Shown here piece by piece: positions 35,901 to 49,230 of a stretch of 64,000 nucleotides of DNA. Source of the stretch: Loxodes magnus (Eukaryota > Ciliophora > Karyorelictea > Loxodida > Loxodidae); NCBI GenBank assembly GCA_946699065.1, contig CAMPDV010001246.1, forward strand, positions 1-64,000. The letters run 5' to 3'. The position numbers and the translations under genes are program-made. The notes beneath the pieces are model-generated. The model saw only the letters and a list, made by a program, of their open reading frames with translations, ran no database searches and had not been told where the DNA came from. Numbering within the stretch: position 1 is the stretch's first letter; every line of letters begins with the position of its first letter.

Positions 35901-38690
35901 AAGTCTTTAATTACTTCAGCTTTATTGAATCTAAGAATTCTCATGTTATCTATAACAGAGCTCTCGAAGTGAACTGATACTTGACTCCTTGTTCTACTCC
36001 GAGCCTTTAAGTACTTAAATTTATAGCTTCTCGACCTTAAATGTGATCTAGAACAGAACTCTCAAGTTCATCGAAGTTAAAAACCTTAATTCTTCTTTCA
36101 TTCCTGCGATACTTAAAATTTACCGCTTCTAAGACTTTTTATGTAATTTATAACAGAGCTGTCAATATAACGGAACCTAAATTCAAGGTTCATTATAAGG
36201 CTGCTAGTTCTTCAGATACTAAATTTCTCAGAATCGATATGATAGATAAACAGAGCTCTCGAGTAAAACGGAAACTTAACTACTAGTTCGAATTCAAATC
36301 TTTAAGTACTTCATATCTATTGTTTCACAGACTTGATATGCGATTTAGAACAGAGCACAAGATCAGAACCGAAACTTGATTCTTAGTTTATTTTTAATCT
36401 TTATTACTTCGAATTTATCGCTTTATAGGCTTATTTAGATAATAAGACAGAACTCCTAAACTTCATCGAAGTTAAAAGCCAAAATTTATCTATCATTCTT
36501 TAAGTTCTCCAGCTTTTTCGCTTTTCAGATTTTATTTTAGAAACAAGAACAGAGCTATCAAGTTTTTAGTAGTCTAAACTTCAAGTTCTTCTAACAGTCT
36601 TTTAAGTTCTTTAGCTTTATTCCTAATTAGACTTATATGATAGATAGAATAGAGCTCTTAAGTAGAACGGAGACTTAATTCGTAGTTCTACTCCAAGTTT
36701 TTTGTACTTCCGCTTTATCGCTTCTTGGATTTGCTTTGATAGCAAGACAAAGTTCACAAGTTCAACTAAGTTTAAAACAATTTTCTTCATTCCTTCTTTA
36801 AGTACTTCCGATTTATCGCTTCTCAAACTTATTTTAAGAACTTGACTCTAAACTATAACGGAATCTAAGCAAAAAGTTCAACTTTAAGTATTTAAGTTCT
36901 TCAGCTTTATCGTAACTCTGACTTAATATAAGATCTCAATTATAACGGAATCTTAACTCAAAGTTCTTCTTTCATTTTTTATTTTTTTAGTTTTATTTAT
37001 TCTCAGACTTGATTTTATAACTAGATCAATCTTTTTATTAATTTGAGAATAATTCAAGGTTCAGCTTTTTAAATTTTAAATTTTGGCTTTTCTCGATACT
37101 TAAACTTGCTTTTCGAACTATTTCACTTTCAAGCAGATCTTCGCTAGTCTTTAATTTTCTACTTCAAAACCTTTGAGATTTTCGACTAGTTTCTATATTC
37201 TGACTTTCTTTCAGAGCTTGCTTCTAAGATCTAGTTATACTGAGTTTTACTTTAAGTTTAACTTTCAAGCTTTTTATTCAATTTTCAATACTCATATTGT
37301 TTCTAAACTAGATTTTTCTCTCAATTTGAGCATAGTTTTTTCTTCAATATTTAATTTTAAATTCTTTTTACTGATAGACTTATTTTTTCCAACTTAGTTC
37401 CAGGACTAAATCAAGTTCTTAAGTTGAACTAGTTGAACTTCAAGATTTAGGTCTTTTTTGATTTTTTTATATTTATGTTCAGACTTATTTTCAGGACTAG
37501 ATCAAAATTTCAAACGAATCTTAGTTTTATCTCAAAGTTTTCTTTCAAGCCATATTTCAACATCTATTTTCTATACTCAGACTTTGGATTTAGGAAATAA
37601 ATCAAGTTCTTTAGTAGAACGCAGTTTTAATTCAAGGTTTAACTTTTAAGTCTCCACGATTAGGCTCTTTTCGATATTCAGACTTGATTTCAAGTTCTCA
37701 AGTTGTCAAAGAAAAGTTTTACTTTCAAGCCTTTATATATCGTCTATTATCGATAGTCAGACTTATTTATAGAACTAGATCAAGCTTTCAAGCAGATCTC
37801 GGTTTTACCTCCATGCTTAAATTTCAATCCTTTTTATTTAATCTGGTTGTTTCTTTTCTCAGTCTTATTCTAGAACTGGATCAAGTTTTACATTAGAACG
37901 AAGTTTTTCCTTAGGTTTAACCTTCAAGGTTTAATTCTTTTGCTAGTAACTCTACTTATTTTTATAACAGAATCAAGCTTTAAAGTAAACTGATTTTTTT
38001 TCTTTAGAATACAATTAAAAGCCTTAGATCTTCAGCTAATTTCGATTCTCAGACCTAACTTTTAGAATTAGATAAAGCTTTACAGTAGAACGAGGTTTTC
38101 ATTTAAGTAAAGGTTTCAAGGATTAAATATTTTTCTTGTATCCCTACTCAGTCCTAATTTTTAAAACTAGATAAAGTTCTGAAGTAGAACTAAGTTTTGT
38201 CTCAAGGCTAAACTTTCAAGGATCAAGTCTTTTGCTAGCTTGCTATTTCGACTCATTTATAGAACGCGATTAAACTACAATTAGAACGAGTTTTACCGCC
38301 ACGTTTAACTTTCAAGCTTTCATATATGGCTTTTTTCGATATTCTATCTTTATTTTTAGAACTAGTTCAAACTTTACATTAGGACGAAGTTTTTCTTAGG
38401 CTTAACTTTTAAGTCTCATTTCTTATCTAATATCATTACTCAGACTTGTTTTCAGTACTAAATCAAGTTCTTAAGAAGAGCAGTCTTTTTCCTTTTTTTT
38501 TACTTTCCAAGCCTTTCATTTCTTTAGCTAGTTTAATTTTTCAGCTTTTCTTAAAAATAAATCAAACTCTACTCTAGAACTAGTTCTATCTAGAGGTTAA
38601 ACTTTCAAGCATTAATTCTTTTGCTAGTTTCATTATTCAGACTTAATTTTATAACAAGATTAACTCTTCGCTTCTTCAAAAATATCTTAA
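33000..38690. repeat. Large ~98-bp satellite block with higher-order repeats
   Basis: About 5.7 kb of diverged tandem units with a period near 98 bp. In the right part the phrase aactagatcaagctt recurs near 37765, 37876, 37967, 38066, 38166, 38260, 38360, 38456, 38558 and 38653. In the left part the equivalent phrase is gaacagaactctcaagtt. A segment of about 90 bp starting at 35121 recurs almost exactly at 36206, 1085 bp (about 11 units) away. A second marker (ctcaagttcatcgaag) lies at about 33529, 34977 and 36061. This is higher-order structure. The period is not divisible by three, so I regard it as non-coding. No gene seen inside. Confidence 0.8.
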
Positions 38691-39297
38691 ATACTTATAT
38701 TTCTTAACTCACCTCTCAAGAATTAATCTAAATACCAAATGAAATGCCTCTAAGTTTGCTTATATTTATAAAGCAAGCAAAGTAATTTTTGCTTATAGAT
38801 ACAACCCTTAAGATGTACATTCTTACTCCCTATAGCTTTTCAAAACACTCTTTAACATTTAAAATTTATCATCAATACAGCATGTCATTTTCATAAGTTA
38901 TATGCTAATATTACTTATTTTACGTAGACATTTGCTTGACCTATATATTTAATTCAATAAAGTCCCTTAAGTTATAAAAGCTATTAAATACCCTTAAGCT
39001 AGTTTAAGCTGCTTCTATAATACCTTATTCTCTATATTTAATTATATTTAAAAATGCTTTATTTTTAAAGCTAGTGCTAATATCATCGATAACGCTTATT
39101 AAAGGTTAATATAGAAGTGTTTTGATTCTTAGCTGCCATTCTTTAGTTTTAAGTAGTTGTTAATCTAAGATTTTAACAAGCTACTGTTACTATCTTTAAG
39201 GCTTATTTTGACCGCAGATTGTTTTTCTTGTATACTTAATGTTTCAGTTTTATTAAGGAAGAAACAGCAGGATAATGAGATTAATTACTTAGATACA
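38690..39297. other. No recognisable gene
   Basis: AT-rich spacer between the satellite and the next gene-like region. No motif or repeat noted. Confidence 0.4.
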
Positions 39298-40990
39298 ATG
39301 AAATAATAGATGTAAGTTTCATTCTTCTAATCATAACTCTAAAACTCCCTTAAAAGATCATCAGCAATCTCCTCAGTTTAGAAGATCAAAATACTTTAAG
39401 CTAATAAAGAGCAATTTAAAGAAAGAGAGAGATATTATGACTCTAGTAAAGCCTTTACTTTGACTGCCTTATAGACTATTAGTAAGCTTATCATTTACCC
39501 AATAGAATAAATCGTCTAGTTACTCGTTAGCAACGATATTGGAGAGACATAAATTACCATATAATAGAAGTAGTTATTAGTTGTAGATTGAAAGACAATC
39601 TTCATTAAAAGAGTTTCTGCTTTGTATTTCGTTTTGAGCGAATTTGACTAGACTTAGACCTTAAAAATTTTATAGCTAATGAAGAAAATCAACGAGATAT
39701 GGAGCGAAAAAGTCGAAAAAACTTAAGCAGAAAGGAAATCAAGCACATAAGTTGGAAGGTTAGATCGTATGTCTCGATCTACTTAGCTGAGCTAAAACAT
39801 GAAATGATTTTATCTTAATCATGCAAAAATCTTTATTAGATAACAGAAGAGAGCTTTGAGGGCTTGATAAAATCCAATTTTGTAGTATAAAAACTAGATT
39901 TCTAGTTACTGTCGCTTCGTAGTATACAGTGCTTTTATTTCTTTTCTACAATTAAATTGAGCAAGCTGCTCTATTTTAAAGTATTTTCTAGAGAGCTTTA
40001 ACTATCTTCCTTTTTTTTATTCATGAAGAGTCTTAGCAGCAAGCCTGACAGTCTAATTTCTTTTTTAGTAACATCTTTTTTTGTTCAGCATCAGGTTAAA
40101 TGCGTTGAGAAATAGCTACTTAGATTAAGCCGAAATACTCGAGAAAAATCCACCTGGAAAATTTTGGCTGGAGTATTCAAGCCTTTTGGCAAGGAATCTC
40201 AATCAGTGCAAGCTAATTAGCTACTCTCTTGTCAATCACACATAGGCTAGAAAATAGATTCTGATCATACCCAACAAGAAGTGTTGTTATCAAAGCTCTA
40301 CTTGATACTCAATAAAATAATAAGTCTTAATCTAGCATTTTAACACTATCTTTTCTTAATTATAACAGTAAATAAATGCTTTATAAGTAAATTTAGATAT
40401 ACAAACTGAAATAAAAGGCTAATATATAAGTATAATAATTGAAAAAAATACTTGAGGTTGCCATTAAGAACACAGAAGGCAAATAATCCATTAAGTAAGT
40501 TAAAATCAGTTTTTCTAGCACTTTTTTGCTTTCAAATATCCCTTAGATTGAAGGGTTGGAACTAAGAACGAAAATTTAAGCTTCAATTTTTTGAAGAGTG
40601 AAATACTGAATTTTCAGCTAAGAAGATAATACAATTCTAAGCAAAGAAAAGAGTTTTGGGATTGAAAAGGTAATCTAAGAGAAGGAAAGATTAGAAGAAT
40701 AGGTCAGCTACTAATTAAATTGAGGAATACAATTATAGTATAGGGATTAAAGACTATCAGTATTAAAATCCAGTGTTAGAATTGATATTTATTATTCGAT
40801 CTAGCTCTAAAGAAGACGGAAAAGAGTTATTTCATAGCAGTAGCAAAAATATTACGCTAAGATTGGCTGAAATTTTTCTTTGAAGCGTAAGTATGAAAAA
40901 ATTATTTTGATTGATCTTAAATCTTGAAGTACTCCAAATAGAATATGAAGACACTCTCTCGTTTATATTAATGTAGTAGAATCGAAAAAA
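39298..40990 (+). CDS. Unidentified gene-like region, probably with a frame change
   Basis: From ATG 39298-39300 one frame reads about 330 residues with ordinary protein character, including KEQFKEREIYYDSSKAFTLT, a helical stretch ILQLMKKINEIWSEKVEKTQ and, near 40140, EKNPPGKFWLEY. After about 40300 a different frame looks better, with KEKSFGIEKVIQEKERLEEQ near 40660. TGA codons inside would be Trp. I do not recognise a family. The shift between frames may be an intron, an indel or decay. The extent is approximate and the coding call rests only on composition. Confidence 0.35.
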
Positions 40991-41529
40991 GATGCAAAGC
41001 TATGATAAAAATATCTTGGAAAAGAAAAAATAGAAATCACTAATCAGAACGGAAAACATCTAAAAGCCATCCTTTAGCCCTACTAAGACATATGATTGAG
41101 GGAGTAATTCTAAAAGCTACTCTTTTAAGTAACAACACTAAAAGAGACTTGGTTTACTCAAGCATTTATATTTATACTAATTTTAATTGATTTTATAGTT
41201 AAATGATATGATCTATTTAAACCTATCCTTGTATCTTAACATTAAATCTTATTGAGAACTTAAAATAAAAATAAAATTATAGAGTAAAGCACTTAATTAC
41301 TTAAAATGTATATCTTATTTATTAATTATTACTACTACTATCTTCTTATTTAAATTAGATTTGAAACCTCATTTTATTAATTTAAGATATATCTGAATAA
41401 TTAATTATGCTTAGAATTAAAGAGACTAATTAGTAGAATTTAATAAGCTAGCTTCAATTTAAAAAATGCTGTATCTTATTTTAATTTAAGATGTGTAAAT
41501 AATAAATTAACATAACTTGTTAAAAAATA

Positions 41530-43110
41530 TCAGCTCATGGACCGTAGCAGAGGCATTCCTTTATAGTCGAATATTTCTGTATACTCTAGCATTCTTACTG
41601 CGTAGTCGTAAATATTCTTCTAGCTTTGTCCACTACCTTCGTAAGCTCTTTGTAAATATAGCATAAGATCTTATTCATACAGTGTTACTATCAGAATTTT
41701 TTACTGATTGATCTTATATAAATGCTTCTGATATATACTAGGAACTTCAGGCTTTTGTCGTTTATCTTGTGAGAATTCTTATAAATAAGATGACTGTTGT
41801 ATTTAATAAAATCTATCTGCTAATCTGAAAATTCTATGTTGTAGAGGAATTTATTGATTAGCTCACTTCTATCCATACTGATCTTTTCCTTTGAGTTCTA
41901 AAAGAAGATTGATTATCTTATGTCTGTTTCTTTATTTTTCATATAAATTAGAACTCCATTTGTGCTAAGCAAATCTAGGGTATTTATTTTGATCGTACAA
42001 GGTTTTTTACTAATTGAAACTTATAACTCGTCTTAGTCTAAAACTTCATCTTAACTATTTTATACTTCGATGAATTGCAATGAATTCTAGTTTTGAGCTT
42101 AAATACTTGCATTGCTTTCATTCAGATTTTTCCCAATCTTCATTCTTTTTATGTCTTCATTTCTTTCCCTACCAACATTATTTTCAGTGTTTTTAGACTT
42201 TTCTTTATCCTCATTTTTTTCTGAAGCTTCTTTACTTTATCATATTCTTAAATTTTTATCTCTTCTTATACTTGTTCTAAGTATTATAACCTTTCTGGTA
42301 ACATTAATTTTCTCTCTACTAAGTCTAAAGTAAATTATTTTGCTTTATATGCTAGCTAAAACCTTTCTAAGACTGATCTACTTAAAATTAATTTTATATT
42401 ACTTAGCTCTCAGTATACTAACTTTGTGTCTTTTAAATTATTCTTTCATCACTTCTTATCTCCTCAAGTACATCTGTTGATAGAAAGCTTTCATATAGAA
42501 TGCTGTTAACTTTTCTTATCATGCTAATTGACTAGAAAGTTTCTTTTTAATCTTTAACTTTCCTGATTTTTAATTTTTAGCTTTTGATTAAGTTTTCTTC
42601 TACTTAATTCTTTGTTCTATCTTCACCTTTTTAGCAATGTAAAATACCTCGCTATTCTCTGCTTCAAAATTATTGGCAAATGAGTTTAAATAGTTAATGC
42701 TAAAATCTATGAAACTTTACTTTCATTTAAAAGTTTTTTCTTTTAATTGGCTTGTCTATTCTTTATTCTCCTCCTTGCAAACTTCTGTTGCTCGTTTTTA
42801 CCATCAATTTATAATCCTTTTTACTAGACTACTTAAGCTCTCTATTCTTTTTTAAATATATTATCCTTTATAAAGTACTCTAGATAGCTCAGCTGAAGAG
42901 GATTAAGTTTCTTTTTTAAGACTACGGGATTCCTTTTCACCTACAATTCTTTAAGATTGAAATTTATCCTGTTCGTCTAAGAACTCATAAGATAGTAACT
43001 TCTTTAAGTTATTTGTTATTATTGAGGAAGAGACTTTAGAGCTTAATTCCTAAATATTTTCTAAAGCCACTTAATCTATCACTGATGAACTTTTCTCCTC
43101 ACTTATAATT
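41530..43110 (-). CDS. Unidentified gene-like region, ends at TGA 41530-41532
   Basis: The last ~150 codons on the minus strand look strongly protein-like: PLQHRIFRLADRFYQIQQSS near 41830, KPEVPSIYQKHLYKINQQK near 41740, then NIYDYAVRMLEYTEIFDYKG and a terminal LLRSMS before TGA 41530-41532. Upstream, to about 43110, the strand is Lys/Glu/Gln-rich (for example NVGRERNEDIKRMKIGKNLN near 42170), but in another frame, so an intron or frameshift lies near 42010 or the upstream part is a separate decayed gene. The family is not recognised. Confidence 0.35.
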
Positions 43111-43539
43111 ATCTCACCTGCAGTTATAAACAGGAACTAAGTAGGTTTTATTTACTATCTACCATTATAAAACACAAGAGTTTCTTAGTCAAATTTCAAG
43201 AAGGAAAGAAGCTTTTCAAAAATGTCCTTGAAATGCTGTTTATTTTAGAAGTTGATAAAGGTATTATATTAATTAAGTTACATTTAAAACCTAAAGTAAG
43301 TGTCTTAGCTTATAGGGATAATTTCTATCTAAATTAATTATTTGCTTATTAACTAGTTAATGGATACTCCTAATTACCTATATATGCACTAAAGTTTAAA
43401 TTTAGTAGTTCTTTATTAAATTAGTTAAATAAAAGGAAAGTATCTAGAGTTAATGATTGATATTCAACTATTAAATTAAATAAAAAATAGTATTTCTCTA
43501 TAAGCATTAAATCAAACTCTAATTATTCTACATTATATT

Positions 43540-45070
43540 AGCTAAATCTATACATTTATAAGTGCAAGAATTTATAAAAGATCATTATAACTAATTTTCT
43601 TTTCTAATCTCAAGAAAATATCACTTACTATCACTCTAAGCTATCATAGACAGTTAATGAACATATAAAGATAAAGTTTTTCTTATGAAAGATAAGTTTT
43701 CCAAAGTAAATAACTTATTTATTATTTTAAATAGCTTAACTAAAATAAAGATATAAAAGCTATAGAGAAGCTTGCCTTATTTAAGCAGATAATTCTAAAG
43801 CTATATATGCTTAGGATATTATCAAAGATTATACGGATTATAGAGCTTTCTTAGCTTGTCCTTTTTCAGGCGATTTTTCTCAAGAGTACAACTAAAGAAA
43901 CATATTCTTATTTTAAGTTTCTAGAGTTTCCTCTCTTAAATTCCAAAGATATTCTTTTTTAAAAGAGAAATATATATGTTCAGTCCTTCATTGTATCTAA
44001 GAAGTGGGAAAAGCAATAAAGCTGGAATAGCTTATCAATATCATATTCGTTTTTACCAGCTAGTTATACTACGAAATTAGAAAATGGAAATGTTAGTAAA
44101 GCTATTCTAATGTAGTTAATGTTTTATCCATTCCTCACTAGAATAACTTAGATGTAAATAGTGTGATTTACATGATACGCAACAAAGGTACATTCTTCAG
44201 GCCTAGGTAGTGATATTTAAGAAGATAGAAGTTAGAATAAGAATAAGACTAATAAAGCAATATGATGAGAACCTAATTTTACTGATAAGTGATATAAAAG
44301 GAATGGAATAAAGTATATTACTTATTTTATTGATGGAAGCTGTCCTTCAGATTAATTAATAACAGATTTTCTAAAATCTACAGAAAGATAATTTTCTAAT
44401 TTAAAAGTAACTTACTCTAAAGCAGCTTAAGTAGAACCAGAAATTTAATAACATGCTTTCTTCTGAAGCATTACAAATTTCATCTGCAGCCTCTAGAATG
44501 AATTCAAATATGTAGATCAAGATTCATTTTAGGTTCTTAGCAGTCGCAAAAATTATTTAAGTACTGAATATTAAACTAATATCATGATATATAGAGACTA
44601 TGGTTAAACAGAAAGATTAATTAAGAATAAAAAGAAATAGTAAATTTCTTTCTTGCCTCCTAAATACAGCTCAACAAGATTAAACTTTCTCATACAGTAG
44701 AAAGATCAAAAAATGATGAGCAGTATTAATTTAAAGACGTGAAAGCTATGTTCTATTGCTTAGACCGATATAAAATTTAGTTTCAAGGTCAAGAGCAAAT
44801 TTTCCACCAATTACCACGCAATTTACTTGCATTTAAGAAAATAATTTACCGATATTAATATTAAAAAATTGATTGCAAATTCAGAAAACGAACTTTATAA
44901 GGAAAGCAAGGTTTCTCAAGCTAGACCTCTCAGTCAAAGACGAATCAAGAAAATTATACATAAAAAGTACTTGGCTCAAAAATACTGATTGTAGAATACC
45001 AATCTAGAACAAAAATGCAAGAAAAGATTTACACTGGAAACTCTTGAGATAATGAAAATAACCTCACTAG
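43540..45070 (+). pseudogene. Family E repeat/ORF, copy 4 (longest)
   Basis: Plus-strand copy with all landmarks in order: the 5' block shared with 23940-24490; the ENGNVSKAI block near 44080; KYITYFIDGSCPSDQ near 44305; IYRDYGQTERLIKNKKKQQI near 44590-44650; and a distal part near 44940-45050 shared with 5110-5200. Different landmarks read best in different frames, so at least two frame changes are needed. A DPD relic follows in opposite orientation, as it does after the 24 kb fragment. Product unknown. Confidence 0.5.
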
Positions 45071-45714
45071 ATAAATACTCATGTTCATCCTAGATCTAGA
45101 ACTATCTCTTTAGTTTATTTTCTTCTATTCTTGGTTATCTCTCATTCGAATTCGTTTATTCAGCATTATTTAGCTTAAGCTATTTATAATTGCTCAATAA
45201 CTAAATTTTAATTTATTGTTCTACCTTTTTTTCATTTTCTTACTAAATCTATTATCTTATAGAAAACTTATTAATCATATTTTAACAAAGAATCCATTAC
45301 TCTCATTTGAATGAAATTTTATTCTCCTTTCTTTATTTGAGTATAAAATCATATGTCTTTCTTAAACCTTCAATCTCTCCTAATTTTCTTAGAGTTTATT
45401 TTAAATCTTTCAATTACTTCCTATTTGAGATTATATCTAATTTTATACTCCAAAACTATTATTATTTTGTTGCTCTTCAATTTTTTACTAAATTATATTT
45501 CATAACTAGCTTTTATTCATACTATGCTTCTTAAAAATTTATAGCTCTTTACTGATTTCTCTAATTTTTCTTATTATTTAAGAGACAAACTCAAGTGTTA
45601 CTAATAAATCTTTATACTAGTTTTACTATCTGTTATAGATAAGCATTTACTTATTTTATTAAGTTTATTTTTTTATTCTTTTTTATATTGCTTAATTTAA
45701 AATTCTTATCATTT
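45070..45714. other. No recognisable gene
   Basis: T-rich spacer between family E copy 4 and the DPD relic. Hydrophobic plus-strand frames here are what T-rich DNA always gives and are not supported as genes. Confidence 0.4.
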
Positions 45715-46320
45715 TAACCCTTCCTTCTCAACAAGATGTTTGTAATTCAAAAGATAAATATATTCTCTGAGACTTGTCATAGATCGCTGTTGAAAAGTCC
45801 TAATTTTAAACTAAAGAACAAATCTATAATGTTTTTGCTCCATAATTTATGAATTTAACAGCATTATCTATATTGACTATTCCTCTATTTACAAAAATAC
45901 CAATATCAATAATACATTTTACTACATCAGAGCATTTTCTTAATGCCAAATATCTCAACATTTTTACTGATACTCTCCCACTAGTAAAAAGACATTCTTC
46001 AGCTATCCTCAAAATTTAATTCCAGAGGGCAAATGATCTTATAATTCTGGAATTGAAAGTCAAAGTAATTACTTAAGTTCCCTTTCTTTAGAAGAATTTA
46101 TGATAATCTCAGAGTTTCAGTAATTTGGAGTAATTTTAATGATAACAGGAATTTTTTTATTTTATACTACCCATCTGTCGATTTCTTTAACGATTTAAGG
46201 ATTCTCTCCATAAACTCTTCTCATTGCTTTTTATTTTCTAAGTATGGACAAGAAAGATTGATTTAAAAGCATTGAAGTTAACACTATAGAGCACTCTTGT
46301 ACTTCTGGGAATGTTTTTTG
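45715..46320 (-). pseudogene. Dihydropyrimidine dehydrogenase-like relic, copy 2
   Basis: On the minus strand: YGENPQIVKEIDRWVVQNKK then PVIIKITPNY near 46135-46210, matching the DPD segment where GQNPxLVxxIxxWVxxxxxIPVxxKLTPN is conserved; then ALRKCSDVVKCIIDI, and FINYGAKTLQICSSVQNQDF near 45785-45850, matching the GASVLQVCSAIQNQDF region. The middle, corresponding to the TNT/SGxAIRP region, is scrambled by frame breaks. It reaches further N-terminal than the 25 kb copy but ends sooner on the C-terminal side. Non-functional as seen. Identification is by motif recall, not a database search. Confidence 0.65.
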
Positions 46321-48300
46321 TATATAAATATAGAAAAGTGGGGAATGTTATGAGTAAAGTGTTTCTTAGTATAATTAGCTCCTTCTATTAAGCATTTTAA
46401 AGTTTTATCTCTTATCATCTCTAGATTTAAAAATGAAGCTTCTTGTTTTTTTTGTCACATAATGCTTTAAAAATTCTTAGTGAAATATCAGAAATTAAAT
46501 TTTAGTCCAAAACGAAGGATTTTATTTATTGCAAATCCTCATCTACATTAAAAAGGTCTTCGAATAATGGGATAAGAGATTGTAATTTGAGGGTAGTCTA
46601 AAGCTAAAGGATTTAGCATTTGAAAAGCCACTATCTGAGTTGATAAATAAAGTTGCTGTATATTAGTGAAAAAATGTAGTAACTGCGGTTAATTTGGAAC
46701 TATATTATATGTTTTCTCTTATGTTTATGGATATACCAAGAAGTTACACTAGGATAAATAATCTACAATAATAAGTACGATTATACTGACTAATGATATT
46801 TGAAGTCATAAATAAAAGATTAAGTTGTAACTAAATGAAAACCTAATTAACTATAAATAAAGCATATAAAACATTAAAACTACTGTACATCATAATTCTA
46901 AGCTAATAACATATTTAAGTTATAATGATAGATGATTAAACTTCTATTCTAAAATGCTATCACTTGTATATAATAGGTAAGATATTTGAGATTCTAGTTT
47001 TACATTTACACTTTTTAACAGTGTAATCAATATTATCCAAATATAAGAATAATCAAACCAATACAACTATTTAAATATATCATCTTCAAATAGAAACATT
47101 ACTAGTATGTCTTTAATATACTTTTAGTTAAGTTACTAAAACTTTCTCACTATCATTAAGTTCATCTTAGTTTAAACCAGCTTGACATCCGGAATAGGTA
47201 TCTTCCTCGCAACCAGTTATACTGGTTTAGACTAGGAAATGATATAAGACAAAAAGTCTCGTAATGTTTAATTAAAATCAGTGAGATAGAATTTAAAGTA
47301 AAAAATAATTATTTTATTAAGGTTTTTAGAAGATACAGTGATGAAAATAGTAGTAAACTAATTACTCTATATACATATTTCATTCCTTCTAAGCCTATTA
47401 AGACTTTTTATTTTCTTAAGCTCTGCAATATAATAATATCACAAGTGATATCTATTATGGATGAGCATATATTGGATTAAACTGTCTTTATTTTAGTTTT
47501 GGTAATACTAATACTATGAAGAGCTCTTTTTATAAAGATATACTTAAGTAGTGATTTATCCATAACTTTATGATTCAACTGCAAACATTAATTTTTATAA
47601 TTCTTATATCTTCTAAACAGCTTAATGATGCTTAGTTACTACTCTTTATTAAATGAAGGAGATTTGTATAAATAATCTTCCTTCAAACCAAGTAAAAATG
47701 AGAAAGCTAATATTTATAGAAAAGTAATTAAGTTATTGATTCATATATAGTGAAAACTTATAACAATTAGGCATCTATTTTGAAAGAGAAGTTTTAAAAG
47801 ATTGATATTCCTTGTATAATGTTTAGGTTATTTGCCTGATTTAATTATATATAAAAGACTTAGCTTATTAGATTTCTTTTTCAGAACTCTTTATAAAAAT
47901 TTATTAATGCTTTCAGCTTTAATTTTTGTATTTAGTTAAGTAGGACTATAATTTCTGCTGTGTATAAAGATATTGATTATACTGAATTTTACATACTTCT
48001 ATTAATCGCTTAAAGTTCTTAATAGAATGTCTTATGCTTCTGGAAGAATTTTATCAACTTAAATTTTGTTTGGCACAACCAATCAAAATAAATACCTTAT
48101 TAAGATTTTCTTAGTTTTAAGCATAGTTTTACTAATAGTCAAATTTAATACTTTTAATTTGCTTCTATGCTTTTTAAACTATCTCTAATCTTATTGATGG
48201 AGTTAAAAGATAAAATTTTGAACTTTCTGATATAGATTATTTGGGTTATCAAGGTAAATTCAAAGCTTATACTTTTTTCTATAATTTTTTGCTCTAGAAA
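46320..48300. other. Mostly unannotated; one hairpin near 47.2 kb
   Basis: About 2 kb of AT-rich DNA. The first few hundred bases may hold more of the DPD relic. A locally GC-richer palindrome lies at 47165-47235 (separate entry). The stretch after 47880 may be the distal end of family E copy 5. Confidence 0.35.
47165..47235. other. Inverted repeat / possible structured RNA element
   Basis: A 17-base palindrome, aaccagttatactggtt (7-bp arms, 3-base loop), sits at about 47212-47228. The arm sequence aaaccag also occurs near 47175, so an alternative larger stem with about 40 bases between is possible. The segment is richer in G+C than its surroundings. It is not a tRNA by arm layout. Function unknown. 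Confidence 0.35.
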
Positions 48301-49230
48301 TGTTATTTGCAGCTTGTATGTTCTTAATTCAGTATTTTTAATTCGTGCTTTTCTTAGTTTACTTTCTTTGGCTAAAACTTAAATTATTTAGTTTATAAAG
48401 GCCTTTTTCTGGATTTTTAGACAATCTTTAATTTAATATTCATAATTTTTTCTCTAAGCTGCTGGTAAATTGTGTGGTGATTGTTACTAAATCTGCACTT
48501 TATTTTATATCTTATTTTAATGTGCATACGATCTAATTTATAGCTTGTAATATCACTTCTTTAAATAGGCACTCCTTGCTATTACTAAGGAAAAGTTTAA
48601 TTCTGGACGTTACTTAGCAGGCAACCTTCAAGTTTGCTATTTCTTTTGCTTTAATTAGTCTTTCCGTTTAATAATAGTCTTTATATTATGTATTAGATTT
48701 CTGCTCAGAAGTTAAGTTTTTTTGTCTTCTCCTGCTAATAAGTTTGCTCTGATAAATCTTAGAAGTTTTAAGCATTTTGTTTTTCTTTCTACGAAGAGAA
48801 CTTGACTGGTATACCCAAAGGTTATCCCAATGACTGTATTTAATAATGCACTTATGAGTGAAAAATGATAATAGCATAAAATAGATAGAGCTCTGGTTGT
48901 AATTTATCCTACTAAGACTTAATCTGTAGATTTTGAAATGTTGATAGTAAATATTTGTGATTTAATTCCAATCCAAGCTTCTTAACAGTTAGTTACTTCT
49001 TTAATTATAAAAATTTAGTTCTCTGTAGTCTTAAAATCTGTCATTAATTAGTCTTAAGGGTAGCTTCCATTAGCAAAATAAAAGTAATTAAGTTTTATTA
49101 TATTCCTTTTAAATTGCTATATAGTAAAATTACATCCTCATCTATTATTGTATATCGAGTAACTTACACAATCTAGATCATAAGGATTGGAAAAAGCCAG
49201 TAACTAGCTTGGAATATTTATCTAGAATGT
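48300..49230 (-). pseudogene. Family E repeat/ORF, copy 5
   Basis: Minus-strand match to copies 1 and 4. The block 48650-48710 aligns with 5530-5610 (TERLI landmark), and 49060-49200 aligns with 5980-6210, including the segment ahead of the conserved cattcctcac landmark. The similarity is broken by indels, and no single frame spans it. Confidence 0.45.

Noticed and set aside
36623..38690. Repeating coiled-coil protein encoded by the satellite
   Set aside because: Single units can be read as heptad-like peptides, but the ~98-bp period rotates the frame from unit to unit, so no constant repeated peptide results.
33000..38690. CRISPR-like array
   Set aside because: Units are contiguous, diverged and without spacer/repeat alternation; the sequence is eukaryotic.
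47165..47235. tRNA gene
   Set aside because: Stem lengths and order do not fit a cloverleaf, and no T-loop motif is present.
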